64,000 nt of DNA from Tiliqua scincoides (Eukaryota > Chordata > Lepidosauria > Squamata > Scincidae): positions 89,697,659-89,761,658 of the forward strand of contig NC_089822.1 of assembly GCF_035046505.1 (NCBI RefSeq). Reading direction: 5' to 3'. Within the stretch, counting starts at the first letter, position 1, and each line of letters starts with the position of its first letter. Shown here piece by piece: positions 10,346 through 28,960 of this stretch. The notes beneath the pieces are model-generated. The model worked only from the letters and a program-made list of their open reading frames with translations. It was not told the origin of the DNA and did no database searches. The translations under genes and the position numbers were made by a program.

Positions 10346-10498
10346 CAGTCATGACATTAAATTATAATAATGACCAGAAAATTAAATAAGGGGGAGCCAG
10401 CCCTTTTCCACCAAGTGAATTTTCACTGTATCCTGCCTGCAATAACACCCCCTCCCCACAAAACAATCAGTGAGAACAGGGCCCCCCAAGTGCCCTGT

Positions 10499-10648
10499 GC
10501 AGCAACTGTTACCCTGCACATGCCCGATCTCGTCTGATCTTGGAAGCTAAGCAGGGTCAGGCCTGGTTAGTACTTGGATGGGAGACCGCCTGGGAATACT
10601 GGGTGCTGTAGGCTTATACCATAGTCTTTCGAGACTGAAGGTTGCCAA
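10499..10648 (+). mobile_element. 5S rRNA-derived SINE (SINE3 type)
   Basis: The head is a clear 5S rRNA relic: cccgatctcgtctgatcttg, gaagctaagcagggtc (internal A box) and ttggatgggagaccgcctgg (C box). The tail is accatagtctttcgagac plus tgaaggttgccaa. A perfect 13-bp target duplication ccaagtgccctgt flanks it (10486-10498 and 10649-10661). The tail is the same as the 3' end of the LINE at 47132-49180, naming that LINE family as the likely source of its reverse transcriptase. Confidence 0.92.
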
Positions 10649-10661
10649 CCAAGTGCCCTGT

Positions 10662-11244
10662 TCAATGTAAGTTCTTGTGTTTAAACCAAATCACTATCAG
10701 GACCCACCTGGCTTTACAAATCTAAAAGAGAAAAAAAAAAAATTGACCTTACCATCTCAAGTCTCTGTTTTATTCTTTTCATGGGGAGGGGCATTCTGGA
10801 GCATTTTTTAAGCTCCACTTTCATCAGATTGGGACCATGCTGCTAGCCTTACATTCCCCTTTGCCCAACTTGACCATGAGCCAAGTCATGTTTGCTTCCT
10901 CACAAGTAAACACAACCATATGACTTAGTGTTGCTTTCTATAGTGCTCAATACATTTGCAGCTTGGAGGGAAAGACTTCCTTTTTCAGGTGTTTTTAGGT
11001 GGCTGCGTTTATTGGATCAGGTTCATTCTGATGTCATTAGATTCCTCTCAGGCTGCTCTTTCTGAAGTACTACAGCAAGTCCACCTACTCATGAGTAAAT
11101 GCATGATATGGCCCAGTTTACATAGGACTCCATGAATTTTTGTTTTTCTGGTATTTTGGCTATAACTTTTGATGAAAAGGAGATATTTCACTCCAGTGTT
11201 TTCCATTGCATTCTGCTGGAAATTATGTATCCAACAGTATATAG
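10662..11244. other. Non-coding interior of the composite, nothing recognised
   Basis: No gene or repeat ends were identified in this AT-rich stretch. Confidence 0.4.
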
Positions 11245-11694
11245 CAGGGGTGCCCAAACCTTGCGGCCCTCCAGGCCTCTCAAGGCGGCCCTCAGGGAGC
11301 CTCCAGTCTCCAATGAGCCTCTGGCCCTCCAGAGATTTGTTGCAGCCCACACTGGCCTGACGCAACTGCTCTCAGCGTGAGGGCGACTGTTTGACCTCTC
11401 ATGTGAGCTGTGGGATGAGGGCTCCCTCCACTGCTTGTTGTTTCGTGCCTGTAATGCAGCAGCAGCAGCAAAGGAAAGGCCAGCCTTGCTTTGTGCAAGC
11501 CCTTTTACAGGCCTTGAGCTATTGCAAGACCTTCATTCATTCATATAAGTTCATCTTTAATATATTCATTTATGTAAACTTATGTAAATTTATTCAAATT
11601 TTAAATGTAAATTAATTCTTTTTTTCTTCCCTGCCCCCGACACAGTGTCAGAGAGACGATGTGGCCCTCCTGCCAGAAACTTTGGACACCCCTG
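11245..11694 (+). mobile_element. Non-autonomous hAT-type element, 450 bp
   Basis: Ends CAGGGGTGCCCAAACC and, inverted, CAGGGGTGTCCAAAGT. Perfect 8-bp target duplication gtatatag (11237-11244 and 11695-11702). A sister copy in opposite orientation is at 38465-38908 (444 bp), sharing the interior over its whole length. Confidence 0.9.
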
Positions 11695-12543
11695 GTATAT
11701 AGCATGATGGGATTATTCCAAACCACCCCGACTTTAGTGATTTTGGTCATTAGTGATGTCACCCCCCCCCCCAAGGCTGGTACCTAGGGTGGACCGCTCC
11801 CCTGCCCCTTGCTAGCTACACCACTGGCGATGCAACAAACACTAAGAGGCGCAGGGTGGACAGGAGGACATTTTCAAGCACAGAAAAGCATGCTTTGGAG
11901 CTCTGCTTGAGGCACGGTGACCTTTGACCCTAGACTGTAAAAACACTGGATAGCATAGCGACACATCAATGGTAACAGAAAAAGCTGCTTGATGTTAAGA
12001 AAGAATCATTTTGCAAAAGTCTAACCGAAGCTGGGACTTTGGGGCCTCAAAGGCTGTGTTATATGACGGAAGGTGACAGCAACCTGGGTAACATACCATT
12101 TGTACAAAAAGCTTAAAAGCCACATTGCTAAAGCATGGAAACACAGAGAACAGTAAAAAGCTGTTTGAAGCAAAATTGTTAGTTTCACAGAAGTTTTACA
12201 GAAGCTGCATAGGCCTCAGAGTCTGGAATGTAACTTAGATAAGCAAGTACTAGCAGGAGAGATGGGCCTCATGGCACGACCTTGGCAGAAAATACACTTA
12301 ATGCCAGAATGCCCTAGAGAGACTGTAACTTTTATATTTCATACTTTCATGCTGTAAGAGCAAAAGCATACATATGGAAACCAAATGATCCCTTGATGTC
12401 AAACTGTACTCAAGGAAAAAGGGTCACAATAGTTATATAGAATAATAGAAGTTTTAGTAGTTTTATAGAATTATAGAAGTTTTAGTAAAGCTTTTGAAAA
12501 CCCCTTTTAATAAAAGGGACCAAAAGCTACTTTGCTGTGTTAT

Positions 12544-13060
12544 GTTGCTGCAAGGCTGATAAGCAACTCAGAATGACTTGGTACTCAAGGGTGAAGGTTC
12601 ACAGGCTTTTATTGAATTATATACCATTGGTCCACGGGACTCATGTCCAAAGCATGGACTGTGTCCAGAACTCTTATACGACTCTTGGCCCTTTGTCTGA
12701 AAATCTAGACTTCCCATTCGCTGAAAATTTGACATCATAAATGGGGCTAACTCTTAATAGGCTAAAGATAACCTTGGAGAGACCTCATAGGTGAGTTGCA
12801 AGTTACAGGTTTCCAAAAAGGTGAAATTAAACATATTAAATTACAAAGTTTTCAAGAAACAGCAGGGGGTGCTATAATATCATTTTATCCAGTGCTGACC
12901 CTTACTCACATCCATCAATCCAATTAGGGACTTCCTTGACAGGTCTCTGTACCATCCTCATTAAAGAGATGACACAATGTATTCTGACTGGTACAGTTAT
13001 CTTTTCCTCTGCATTCCTTTCTCCTATGCTAATGTCAACACAGAAACACCTGTGAAGCCT
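12544..13060 (-). repeat. LTR-like segment, minus orientation (fossil)
   Basis: Read on the minus strand it ends like the plus copy: an AATAAA-type signal, gaaccttcacccttgagtac and a terminal ...gcaaca. The inner boundary is approximate. Confidence 0.5.
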
Positions 13061-13539
13061 TCCTGCTATGTTAAGGCTTTTTGTCTGTACTTAAGGCTTT
13101 TCTAAAATCAAGCATTTTGGTTCCTTAAGAACTACTTCTATGGTTAAGTCTATATAACTATTGTGACCCTTTTACCTTGGGTATAGTTTGGCATCAAGGG
13201 ATCACTTGGTTTCCATATGTATGGTTTTGCTGTTACAGCATGAAAGTATAGTTACAGAGTTTTTTGGGGGGACACAGGTGTGTTTAACTTCTGCCAAGGC
13301 TTACATCTCCAGCCATTGCCTGATAGTGTTATCTAAACTAAATTCCAAAGTGTATAACACAATCTTTGAGACCCCAAAGTCCCAGCTTCTGTGAAACTAA
13401 CAATCAGCTACCAATATCATTCTTTCAAGCAGCTTTTCTGTTATCATCGTGTGTGTTGTTCCAGTGGCCTTTACATGTGGGTTACAATCTGGGGTCACCG
13501 TACCTCAATGTTAAGCAACAGGTGTAAAAGATAAGAGGA

Positions 13540-14118
13540 CTTATCAGGGCACACTAACGACATGGGCATGTCAAGAAATGGGTCTGAAGTTCTGCCAAAG
13601 ATGAGGTCTTCACACCTGGGTTTAAGTATTTTTGTACCCTCTTTTAATGAGGTTGGTAAGAGGACATGTCAAAAATACTCTTAATTGAAATGATGAATGT
13701 GAATAAGGTTCTAAACTGAGTAAATGGTAATATAGCATACCCTGCTGGTTTTTGAAAACTTTTGGGAATTGTGTCATTTTGGTTAAGTTTAAAGGTGAAA
13801 CCCCACCTGTATGTAAATCGGAGCCAATCAATGGTTTTGCCCACTTATTGTCTACCTATTTTCTATCTTTTATGTAAATGGTATCTATATCTTAATAGGA
13901 ATTAGCCCCATCTATGATGTCAAATTTCAGCCAATGGAAAATCTAGATTTTCTGACAAAGAGGTAAGAAATCTATAAGAGTTCTGGACACTATCAAACTC
14001 AGGTCCATGCTTTGGACATGAGTCTCGTGGACCAATTGCATGCAATTCAAATAAAGCTTGTGAACCTTCACTCCTGAGTACCGAGTAATTCTTGAGTTGC
14101 CTTTCAACCTTGCAACAT
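13540..14118 (+). repeat. LTR-like segment, plus orientation (fossil)
   Basis: It contains a TATA-like tctataagag (about 13971), an AATAAA signal near 14050, then gaaccttcactcctgagtac and a terminal ...ttgcaaca, the usual U3-R-U5 order. The 5' boundary is approximate. Confidence 0.5.
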
Positions 14119-15734
14119 GCTCACTAAGCCAGTACTCCTACTGTTGCTTGTCATGTTGCGTTCCTGATCTTGCTACTGGGCAGCAGGGGTCCTGCAAGTA
14201 TCACTATCATATGTTTGTATTGTGGTCAGCTATATGCCTGATGAGCTCCTTATTTTTGCAGTCCCAGTTCAGCTTATCAAGTCCCAAAGTACTGACAGGC
14301 CACCATAGGAACCAACCAGGTTACACCATCTCTCAACCAATGGTATTCCTGGGGCAGGGCAAAATGCTAAGTTTTTCAGGTGCATGAATGCCAGTGTAAA
14401 GCAGCCCTTTCCCCTCACCTGCAGGGCCACTTGGAGCAGTGAGAGTGAAGCAGAGGAGACGCCTCCACACATCCTTGCACCAGCCTCCCCGACTCAAAAG
14501 GAGATGCAGATGTGCCTTACAGCACATTTGTGACATGCTGAGGGTGGCATAAGGGACTTACGCCGGCCCAGCACAATCTTAGGATTGCGCTCAAAGCCCA
14601 ACACCAGGTCACCAATCCACCATAAATTTGTGTAACAATATAACTTCAGCTTTGAAGGACAATGTCGTTGCACCGGAAGCTTGTGAGTTGGCCCGTTCCT
14701 ATTGTCCTGGGCCTTGCACCCTTATAGGGACAGCTCTACTTCTGAGTCTTCATAACTGACCTGATACAGAAGTACACAGTTCATAAGTAGTGAATAGAAA
14801 ATATCCAATAACAACTGTGATATGTAGGCTGCATTTGTTTTTCAACTAGAAAATAGCAGGAAGTGATCTCACTCGAGAGTGTTGAACTTGGGCCACAGAC
14901 ACCTGAGTTCAAATTTCCCTTTAGCCATAAAACACATTAGGTGGTGTTCAGCCAGACTTTCTCTTGCTATCTTTCTGAGAGACAGGTGTTTATAAGAATA
15001 AAACAGAATACCACATATATATCTCCATTGTGATTTGCTGGAGAAAGATGATGACGACTTCTAACTAGTTATAACAATGTTGTTGGCAGGATATATATGG
15101 AACGCTTCTGCTTTGGAAGCTTGGTCCTTTAATACCCAAACATTACGTAGGAGAAATCAGAGAAGACAATAGGTGAGGGGGAGGAGATAATTCCTAAGCA
15201 ATTAAATGCATTTGGGTTGTGCACAAAAGAAGCGATGCTAGATACACTTTCATCCACATTTGGACAGGGATTAATATGGCCTCTGCCCACAGCACTTTTG
15301 TGAGGACTGGAAACCGACAAAAGAATATCCTTCTAAGGAGCAGTTGAGGATCAAAGATATGCATCTGGCTTGCATATACACAAATAAATGGACACAAATA
15401 AATGGAAATTTCACACATGACTGAAATGGCAGAAGCACTTAATCTTTCCACTATGGAAGTTTATTCACATCTTAGGGACTTTTTTTTTTTTAATGGTATA
15501 GTGAAGACATTTCATTTCTTCCTTGTGGCTGGCAATTTTACTTTTTTTCTGACAGCAACAATTGAAGACTGAAGGTTTCAAAAAATTTGCTATGGAAACC
15601 ATCTGAAACACCCGTCCAAAGACAGAATTGAAGTCTGCGAGAAATTCATAAAGCCTGACCAGTATTTTTGGAATGTGTGGATGTGGTGAGTTTTTTTTAA
15701 ATCTGTGTACTGAAGGATTAGAAACATGTAATGA
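14119..15734. other. Intergenic, downstream of ALDOB
   Basis: No exon, RNA gene or transposon ends could be supported. There is a T run at 15481-15491. Confidence 0.45.
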
Positions 15735-15753
15735 TGCTTATATTCCAGTCTTA

Positions 15754-15759
15754 TTTATT
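15754..15759 (-). terminator. ALDOB: ALDOB polyadenylation signal AATAAA
   Basis: AAATAAATAAG on the minus strand lies about 92 nt after the ALDOB stop codon, giving a short 3'UTR. A distal site further down cannot be excluded. Confidence 0.6.
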
Positions 15760-15850
15760 TGCAGCTTCCTGCAAGGGTGTACTGAGTGATCATTTTCCTT
15801 TTGGGATTTTTCCTGCCGGTTGCAAAGGGACAAGCTGGATGTTCTGTGAA

Positions 15851-22476
<6,626 letters not shown>

Positions 22477-22539
22477 GATGGCTGAAAACAAATCACAGTT
22501 TCAAATGTGAGTAAATTAAATCCAATTAAACTGTTGGAT

Positions 22540-23100
22540 GGGTTTGGGTTTTGTTTTGTTTGCATTCCAGCAGCAACAGAATAAAGCACTAATGTACCTA
22601 AAATAAAACAATGATAAAAAGGGCATATTATCTCCAAGGGTGCAGTTTCCCCCTACAGAAATAGCTTATAAAAAATTCATACAGCTTCCCCATACAGAAA
22701 TAGCCTATCAAAAAAACAGAGGAGTCAGAATATGATGCAGTGCAGGAACCATATGTGTCTAGGGTGGATTGACTTCAGTCTCACATGGCCATCTTATTTT
22801 TTACTAGCACTAAAACAACACACATTCAAAACAACACCATTACCACCCCAGTTGTTTTACAGACAGCATAAAACTGCTAGAAAGAAGAGCGTTCCTAATC
22901 CAGACCTAAAAGTACAGTGGAACAGGTGTGTCTTCAGTCAATCTTGAAAGGTCAGGAGCAACACCTCTTCCCCAAGGAGGTCATTCCAAAATCTTGGAAT
23001 GTTTGAAGGTCCTGTTCCATGTACTTGGGACAGCAAGAGTGCATATTCAAGATATATTAACTAATACTCAGAGTCCCTTACTTAAGGCCTAACTAAAGTG
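22540..23100. repeat. Dispersed repeat fragments upstream of ALDOB exon 2
   Basis: The segment at about 22790-22990 (gtcttcagtcaatcttgaaa, cttccccaaggaggtcattcc) parallels 18120-18240. No gene is seen. This is within ALDOB intron 1 if the gene keeps its usual structure. Confidence 0.4.
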
Positions 23101-23176
23101 TTAAGGGATCCTGACAGCCCAATGCTAACCTTTCATGTAGCATCCAGAGCAGGGTTGGGACAGGATGCAGTGCAAC

Positions 23177-23210
23177 TTGGGGTAAGGGGAATTAATTCCC
23201 CTTACCCCAA
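23177..23210. repeat. Perfect 34-bp palindrome
   Basis: The arm ttggggtaaggggaatt is followed directly by its exact reverse complement, with no spacer and no mismatch. It lies in a GC-rich segment (about 23115-23400) that begins with a caatgctaacc motif like the MITE terminal repeats. Confidence 0.9.
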
Positions 23211-26200
23211 ACAACACGGCAGCGGGCCAAATGAGGCTACTCAGATCTGCGCAACCTTAAGAGGTGACACAGAACTGAACAGCCTGGCAGTTCTGTGCCA
23301 GGCCTCCTGGGAGAGGGGTAGGATACTGCCTAAGAGCCAGATCTTGGTCCTACCTGCTTCCCAGGCCCAGTCCTCCCACCGACTCACCTGTTGCCCACCC
23401 TCCCCTGCCCTGGAATGCCCCTGAAACAACCTCCAGCTGCCCTCCCCAGATCCCCAGGAGGCCAGATTCAGCCTCCAGAAGCCATCGCACCTCCATGCAC
23501 CATCCTGCCAACTCCTGCGGTGGCAAAGAAGTGGCCGACGGCACTTTTGCAACACCTCCAGGCCGCTGCAAGGGAATTACTCTTTGGAATGGGTCTGGGT
23601 ATGTGTTCTTGCTTAAGAATGCAATGTGCCTTGTGGGACGGCACCAAGATCTACCTTCTCCAGCATTCTTTGCAAGGATTGCAGAAACCAACAGGAACTA
23701 GAGGGCCCCATGAAAACTGGGCATTGGCTCATCATACCACATCATACCCTTCACACATCCATAATATGTATTACCAAATTTGTAGATGTAATTTAAATAA
23801 TTGATATAATTTCTGTGTATCATTCCACTTTTGTGCAGCACTTCGTCAGCTTCAGTGACACTAAAAGTTACTTCCTGAACTGGTCGATATCTGAGTAGCA
23901 GAAGAAATGCTTCTGTTCTTTACTTGTGTTGGATCCTTCCAACAGTTGTCCAGAAACTGGCAGCCAGTGTTGTCAGCCTTTCCTATTCTTGGTACAAAGC
24001 ATGAGCAACAAGTGTGGCTAATGTTTTTAATGCCTTACAACAATAATGGTTAAAACAAATTTTGGTTTTGAAAGCAAAGAGAAAGGATTCCAAAAATTCA
24101 GCTGAAGTTCCAGTTAGGTTTTGATTTAAGCCATAAAGTATGTTATTGTGTTTGTAGAATAATCATGCACATGTTGGGTCTCTTGGAGGCAAAAGACCAA
24201 AGCGCAGAAAGCTTTTGATATTTTCTTGGAGCTTATGTGCCATTGTATGTGTCTTTTCCCTGATGTTGTTCCCTGATTTTTTTCCCTGATGTTGCTCTCT
24301 TTTGCAATGAAAAAAAATCAGAGGTTGAGAGTTTGGTTTCAGTTGAGGAATGCTGGGTGATCAGCTTGCACCCCACCTCCTTTTCCCTCTCACAGTGGAA
24401 AAGATATGGGTACCAATATCTCCCCCCACCCCATAGAATGAAAAGTTTGGGGATTGATATGGATTGAGAAAAAGGCTCCAAGGGAAAGGATTAAGGAGTC
24501 CACTCCCCACTATGAGCACTACCCTCAGAGGCTGCTTTGTATAGCATTAACTAAATGTTTTAAGAAGATATACACATGGCTTCAGATAATGTGTTATTTG
24601 GTGTTCAAAGGGTGGGCAGGTTGGTCATTAGTAACTGGGTCAAAGTACCAAACATTCTGAATTGCAGGTTCAGCAAAGTTCTCCATGGCCATCTATCAGA
24701 ATGGCTGCATCTGAACAAGAACAATCTAATCCATACTCTCTGCCTCTGTGCCAACAACTCCACCACTTTCGCCTGGCCTGCTTTTGCAATGTTTGGCAAT
24801 GCGTCTCTGTGTATCCTTTTAACTCTCCCCTACCTTGTACTCCATCAGATGTGTAAAAGTCTGGCATTTTCATTTTGCATTTGGAGGGAGATGAAATCTG
24901 GCTGTAGTTGGTGGCAGCTGAGCAATACTATTGGGAAGGGGGTGTTGGTTGCTTTGTTGGTTATGGATTATGGTTTGATTACCACTTTTTAATTAGTTAA
25001 GCTGATTTTACGAATTGATTTGTTTTAATGCTATGCCACTTAGGGTTCCTTGAGAGATACCTCTCTTCTGCTCTAGCAGCCTGGAATGGCTCCAAAGGGG
25101 AGGGGCCACTCGCACACTATGGTGAAGCGCCATGTAAAACTTAGTGCTTTGCACGCGCTCTAGTTACACTACTCTAGGCTGGTTTAAAACGTTTAAAGCA
25201 AAAAACAATTTCTGTACATTCACGTGCTTGGTATTTTTATGTTCCCTAGCCAAATATGCATCCTCCTTTTCTCTTCAGTCCCCTGACGTAAGTCAGGGCT
25301 CCATCTCATGTTATTAAAGATACAAGTACACTCTATGTGGATCATAATCCATAAAAATGTAGTATGTGGGGCAAAATAGGTAGAACTGTTTCTGAGAGAG
25401 GAAATTTTTTAAAAAGGCAAAAGGAACTAGAGTGGGGTCTGAGATAGTGTATTGTAGTTCTGAAATTATATTAATGTGGGAATGACAATCCAGTGTGTAC
25501 AACAATGAAAGCTATCCTTAGATCTCAATGTAAAAGACAAGAGTCTATATCAGGTGTTGTAAGGCCCGTTTTCCTCTTCCATTTCTCATCTTTGATTAAA
25601 CATTCCCTTCAAGGTATCAGGTCAGTTAATCACTTGGATGTAAATTCAGTGGGATTTACTTCTGAGTATTATTATTATTAACAGTATTTATATACCGCTT
25701 TTCAACAAAAAGTTCACAAAGCGGTTTACAGAGAAAAATCAAATAACTAATGGCTCCCTGTTCCAAAAGGGCTCAAAATCTAAAAAGATGCAAAAGAACC
25801 CCAGCAGACAGCCACTAGAAAAGACACTGCTGGGGTGAGGTGGGCCAGTTATGAGTAGATATGCATAGGACTGTAATGTGGATCTGATCAAGTGAGAACC
25901 AAGAGCCTCCTGAGATTGGCTAAGGCAGCCTTTGAGCTGGATATAATTGATTCAAGCCCTTTTCAGATATTCCGTAAGCATGGAGGACCTCCAGGTTTGC
26001 AGAACACTGTGAGGGCACCCAGTGACGCAGGCCAAACTACAGATTACGTTAAGCTGACGTGCTTCAACTTTACCGTTTAAACAGAGCCTCCGATCTGAAT
26101 CAGGACTGAGGGGCAAAGGTTAAAGCCCTCCTCTCATAAAAATCACAGGCATCAGCCCCAATTACATGTATGTTAACACAACAGACAGTTTGACCCATCG

Positions 26201-26692
26201 TCTTCCCACATTTCTAACAGTACTGTACAAAATACAAGATCAACCTTTTGTTGCAGTGAAAAAGATTTGTCTTCCCAATACTTTTTTCCCCTTAATAACT
26301 GCTGATTATGTCCACTTTCAAAATGAACAATACTCTCCAAACATAAAACAAAACGTTCAAAGCTAGAAAGGGCACTATTATTACCATAGTTTTTGCAGAG
26401 TTTTCCAAAGAGATGTCAATAGCATTCTAAGCAAACAAGACTGTTTGCCAAATTCTGTCCCTGGCAGGGGTTCAATAGGACATGAATTGTCAACAGTGCT
26501 GGAATTTAACCACCTTTTGTCCCTGTGCTGGAGGGAGCAAGAGAAGCAGGAAGAAATCTCCACTGACATCAGCGCAAAGGTTGCCTTTGGTTAATTTTAC
26601 AACAGACTGTGGACCAAAGTGCAGGGGTCTGAGGCTAAGGGAGAGGAGAGATTTCAACATCATTGGCACACTGGTCATATATGGTCATCTTC
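23211..26692. other. Gene-free stretch, presumed ALDOB intron 1 or upstream region
   Basis: No coding exon was recognised. 25672-25870 carries a dispersed repeat (attattattattaacag, then tataccgcttttcaacaaaa and gttcacaaagcggtttaca) common in squamates. The non-coding first exon of ALDOB could be anywhere here but cannot be told by eye. Confidence 0.4.
25672..25870 (+). repeat. Dispersed squamate repeat with (ATT)n head
   Basis: An (att)n run is followed by tataccgcttttcaacaaaa, gttcacaaagcggtttaca and agccactagaaaagacactg, ending in gggccagttat. Class (SINE or LINE tail) not assigned. Confidence 0.5.
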
Positions 26693-26695
26693 TTA

Positions 26696-26873
26696 GGGCA
26701 CAATCCGAACCCACTTTCCTGCACCGACATAAAGGAAATGCAGCTCCTGGGTAAGGAAACAAACATTTCCTTACTTTGAGGAGGCCTCCATGAATGCCCC
26801 CAACTGTAGGGTGCAGCACACGTGCCATTGGCAAAGCTATGCTGGTGCTGGAAAGTTGGTTGGGATTTGGGCC
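26696..26873. mobile_element. PIF/Harbinger-like MITE, 178 bp
   Basis: Ends GGGCACAATCCGAACCCACT and inverted ...AGTTGGTTGGGATTTGGGCC. 3-bp duplication tta (26693-26695, 26874-26876). The interior matches the 19515-19693 copy. Confidence 0.75.
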
Positions 26874-28635
26874 TTAATCACATTAGCCATAGTATGCAGT
26901 GATGATGTGTGTGACTAGGGTACCAGCTGGGGCAAGAGCATACTACAGTTCTGTAACTTTTCCCTGGATTTTCTAGGTCACAACTGACAGGGCTTCCATG
27001 TTTCCTAGAAAACAGTCAACTAAACCTTCACTCTAAAGCCATTCATCATGCTGTGAGACGGATCTAAAAAAATCGGCTATTCTAGATTAAGAGATACAGA
27101 GCTGGGCAAACTGTTACCGCATACCAGCAACAATACTATTGTGAAATAAAATCTTCAACCTTTCCTCCTGAGGGATGTGCTGAAGGCATGGCTACCACCT
27201 TTCTGAATGAGTCTGAGGGAGCTTTCCTCCAGGGCCAAACAGCAACCATGTGGGACAATCCAGACTGGGACCATGACTGGGACAAAGGGCTAAAGCCCCC
27301 CCCCCCCCCAGTCCTGATTTGGATTCAGGCCCTGTGCTGCTGCTATTTAATTTACAAAAACCAAACATGAAAGCCCCAAATATACAATCTGCATATCATC
27401 TAATTTTGCCCTAACTGTTAAGTAACCTGTATTAAATTATCTTGAGTTTGTGCACTGTGGAGGGGAGATTTTGGCAGTCACAACTAGTTATTCAAGCTTA
27501 GAGAGCCCCAGAAGATGCAGTGAAGCAGAATTTGCTTTATTTCTTGATATAGGAATTCCTCACATTTGATTTCTATGTAAAAAAAAAACACCTTCCCATT
27601 TTTTCCACTTCAGGTCATGCAAGTTCCTACATGACACACATATATTTTAGATTGTTATATGGTAACTGATTCAAGGGTGTCACTCAGAATGTCACAAATG
27701 ACTGACTGATGGACCTCATGGCTTTAATCTACTAACTGGGGGGGGGGAATCCTCTTTACCTACTAAGCAAGAGTGGACGAAACTTTCTTCCAAGGAAAAT
27801 GGGGACGCTTTCATTACCAGTATGTAAAGGCACACCCAGATTTACCACAAGTGTACATATGCTCAAAAGGGAGCGAGAGCCACTCACAGCTGCCTTACAG
27901 CTGTACCTATACAATGTACACATTTTCAAACATCTCTTTGTTACATCCACACTTTTAGGTCTGCACCTCAAAATGTAAAATGCAAGATTTAAGTAGCTCT
28001 AAAAGTAAATTATTTAGAATGAATGCCTGTCTGCAAATGGTACATTAGTGAGGAGGAATAGACATACAAATCAAACAGAAGGAAGGTAGCTGACAGGCAA
28101 AAACAGCTTTGAGGAAAAGGAGGCCAAGTGTTGCTTGTTTCCATGGTTAGCAATAGGAATTAATCTTTCATGCTTACAGAAACTGTGCAATACCGGCAGC
28201 AGAGGGGCCCCTTCCATCTGTCACTGGGCAAGCATGGATTCTCTGTGGTACCACAGTGAAGGAAAGGCCAAGCAATAACTAACTGGACTGTCTTTGAAAC
28301 AAACATAGCACAGAAATATTTAAACATTTTTGACAACTCCTTCCTTCAGGGAGACCCCAAAATCCATAATACTGAGGGGAAAACTAAAGGAAATAATGCA
28401 CTTCTCAAAAAAAATGCCTTTTCTTATCTATATTTGTGTGTGTGTGTACTGTATGCATCCTGCTGTTGCTTCTCTGATATTTCAGACACAGGTGTCCCTC
28501 TTCACCACAGCAGAGCATCTTTCCCAGTGGCTCTTTGATAGTATTTCTTTTGCATTCCCCCTTTAATTTAGATTGTGAGATTTTGTGGGGGCCAGGAGAT
28601 ATTTATTTAGCGATGTAAGCTGCTTTGTGAACTTT

Positions 28636-28636
<1 letters not shown>

Positions 28637-28666
<30 letters not shown>

Positions 28667-28679
28667 GCATCATCATCAA
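28637..28679. repeat. (ATC)n microsatellite
   Basis: About 13 near-perfect atc units with one interruption (agc). Confidence 0.9.
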
Positions 28680-28856
28680 AAAGCAGATTATATAAATGTT
28701 CTTAATACTGTACTGATAATTCAACTTTGTTTAGGAGCCTATGTAGACGGTTGCAGCTGCTCCACCCCTCTAGTGTTGGTTCACCTTTGTGGCTGAGAAA
28801 CTGTGTAGTGAGGAAAGAGATTGTCTCATGGTGTAGTGTCAAAGAGATTTTTGACA

Positions 28857-28960
28857 TTTTTTGACACCTGGGGCATTTGGTGGGCCACTGTGAGATACAG
28901 GAAGCTGGACTAGATGGGCCTATGGCCTGATCCAGTGGGGCTGATCTTATGTTCTTATGT
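28857..28960 (+). mobile_element. CR1/L2-type LINE 3'-end fragment
   Basis: Tail gaagctggactagatgggcc followed by tatggcctgatccagtgggg and a final ttatgttcttatg, nearly identical to the copy at 49937-50081. Confidence 0.7.

Larger units (their letters stand above)
9779..11828. mobile_element. hAT-like composite carrying a copy of MRPL50 exon 1
   Basis: The left end CAGTGGCATAGCTCAG and the inverted right end CAGTGGTGTAGCTAGC agree at most positions, and both subterminal parts hold a gtgacat/gtcaccccc block. Inside, in order: a copy of MRPL50 intron 1/exon 1 (9882-10204), a SINE-like fragment (10205-10345), a 5S SINE (10499-10648) and a smaller hAT (11245-11694). The whole block interrupts an older hAT (9630-9778 and 11829-11920). 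The expected 8-bp target duplication is not clear. Confidence 0.5.
11930..14118. mobile_element. Fossil LTR retroelement sequences in inverted arrangement
   Basis: The block holds two related LTR-like segments facing opposite ways (about 12544-13060 minus, about 13540-14118 plus), each accompanied by related non-coding sequence (about 12020-12480 and about 13140-13440, again inverted relative to one another). No coding parts were recognised, and the two sides differ at many positions, so it is an old, broken copy. Confidence 0.6.

Noticed and set aside
10499-10620. A 5S rRNA gene
   Set aside because: The 5S-like head is followed by an unrelated tail and flanked by a 13-bp target duplication, so it is a 5S-derived SINE and not a 5S gene.
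26585-26625. HNF1-like ggttaattttac and HNF4-like ggaccaaagtgca as the ALDOB promoter
   Set aside because: No TATA box, start site or exon with donor was found next to it, and the matches are weak; suggestive only.
28637-28679. Possible CRISPR-like or satellite array
   Set aside because: Only a trinucleotide microsatellite without spacers.
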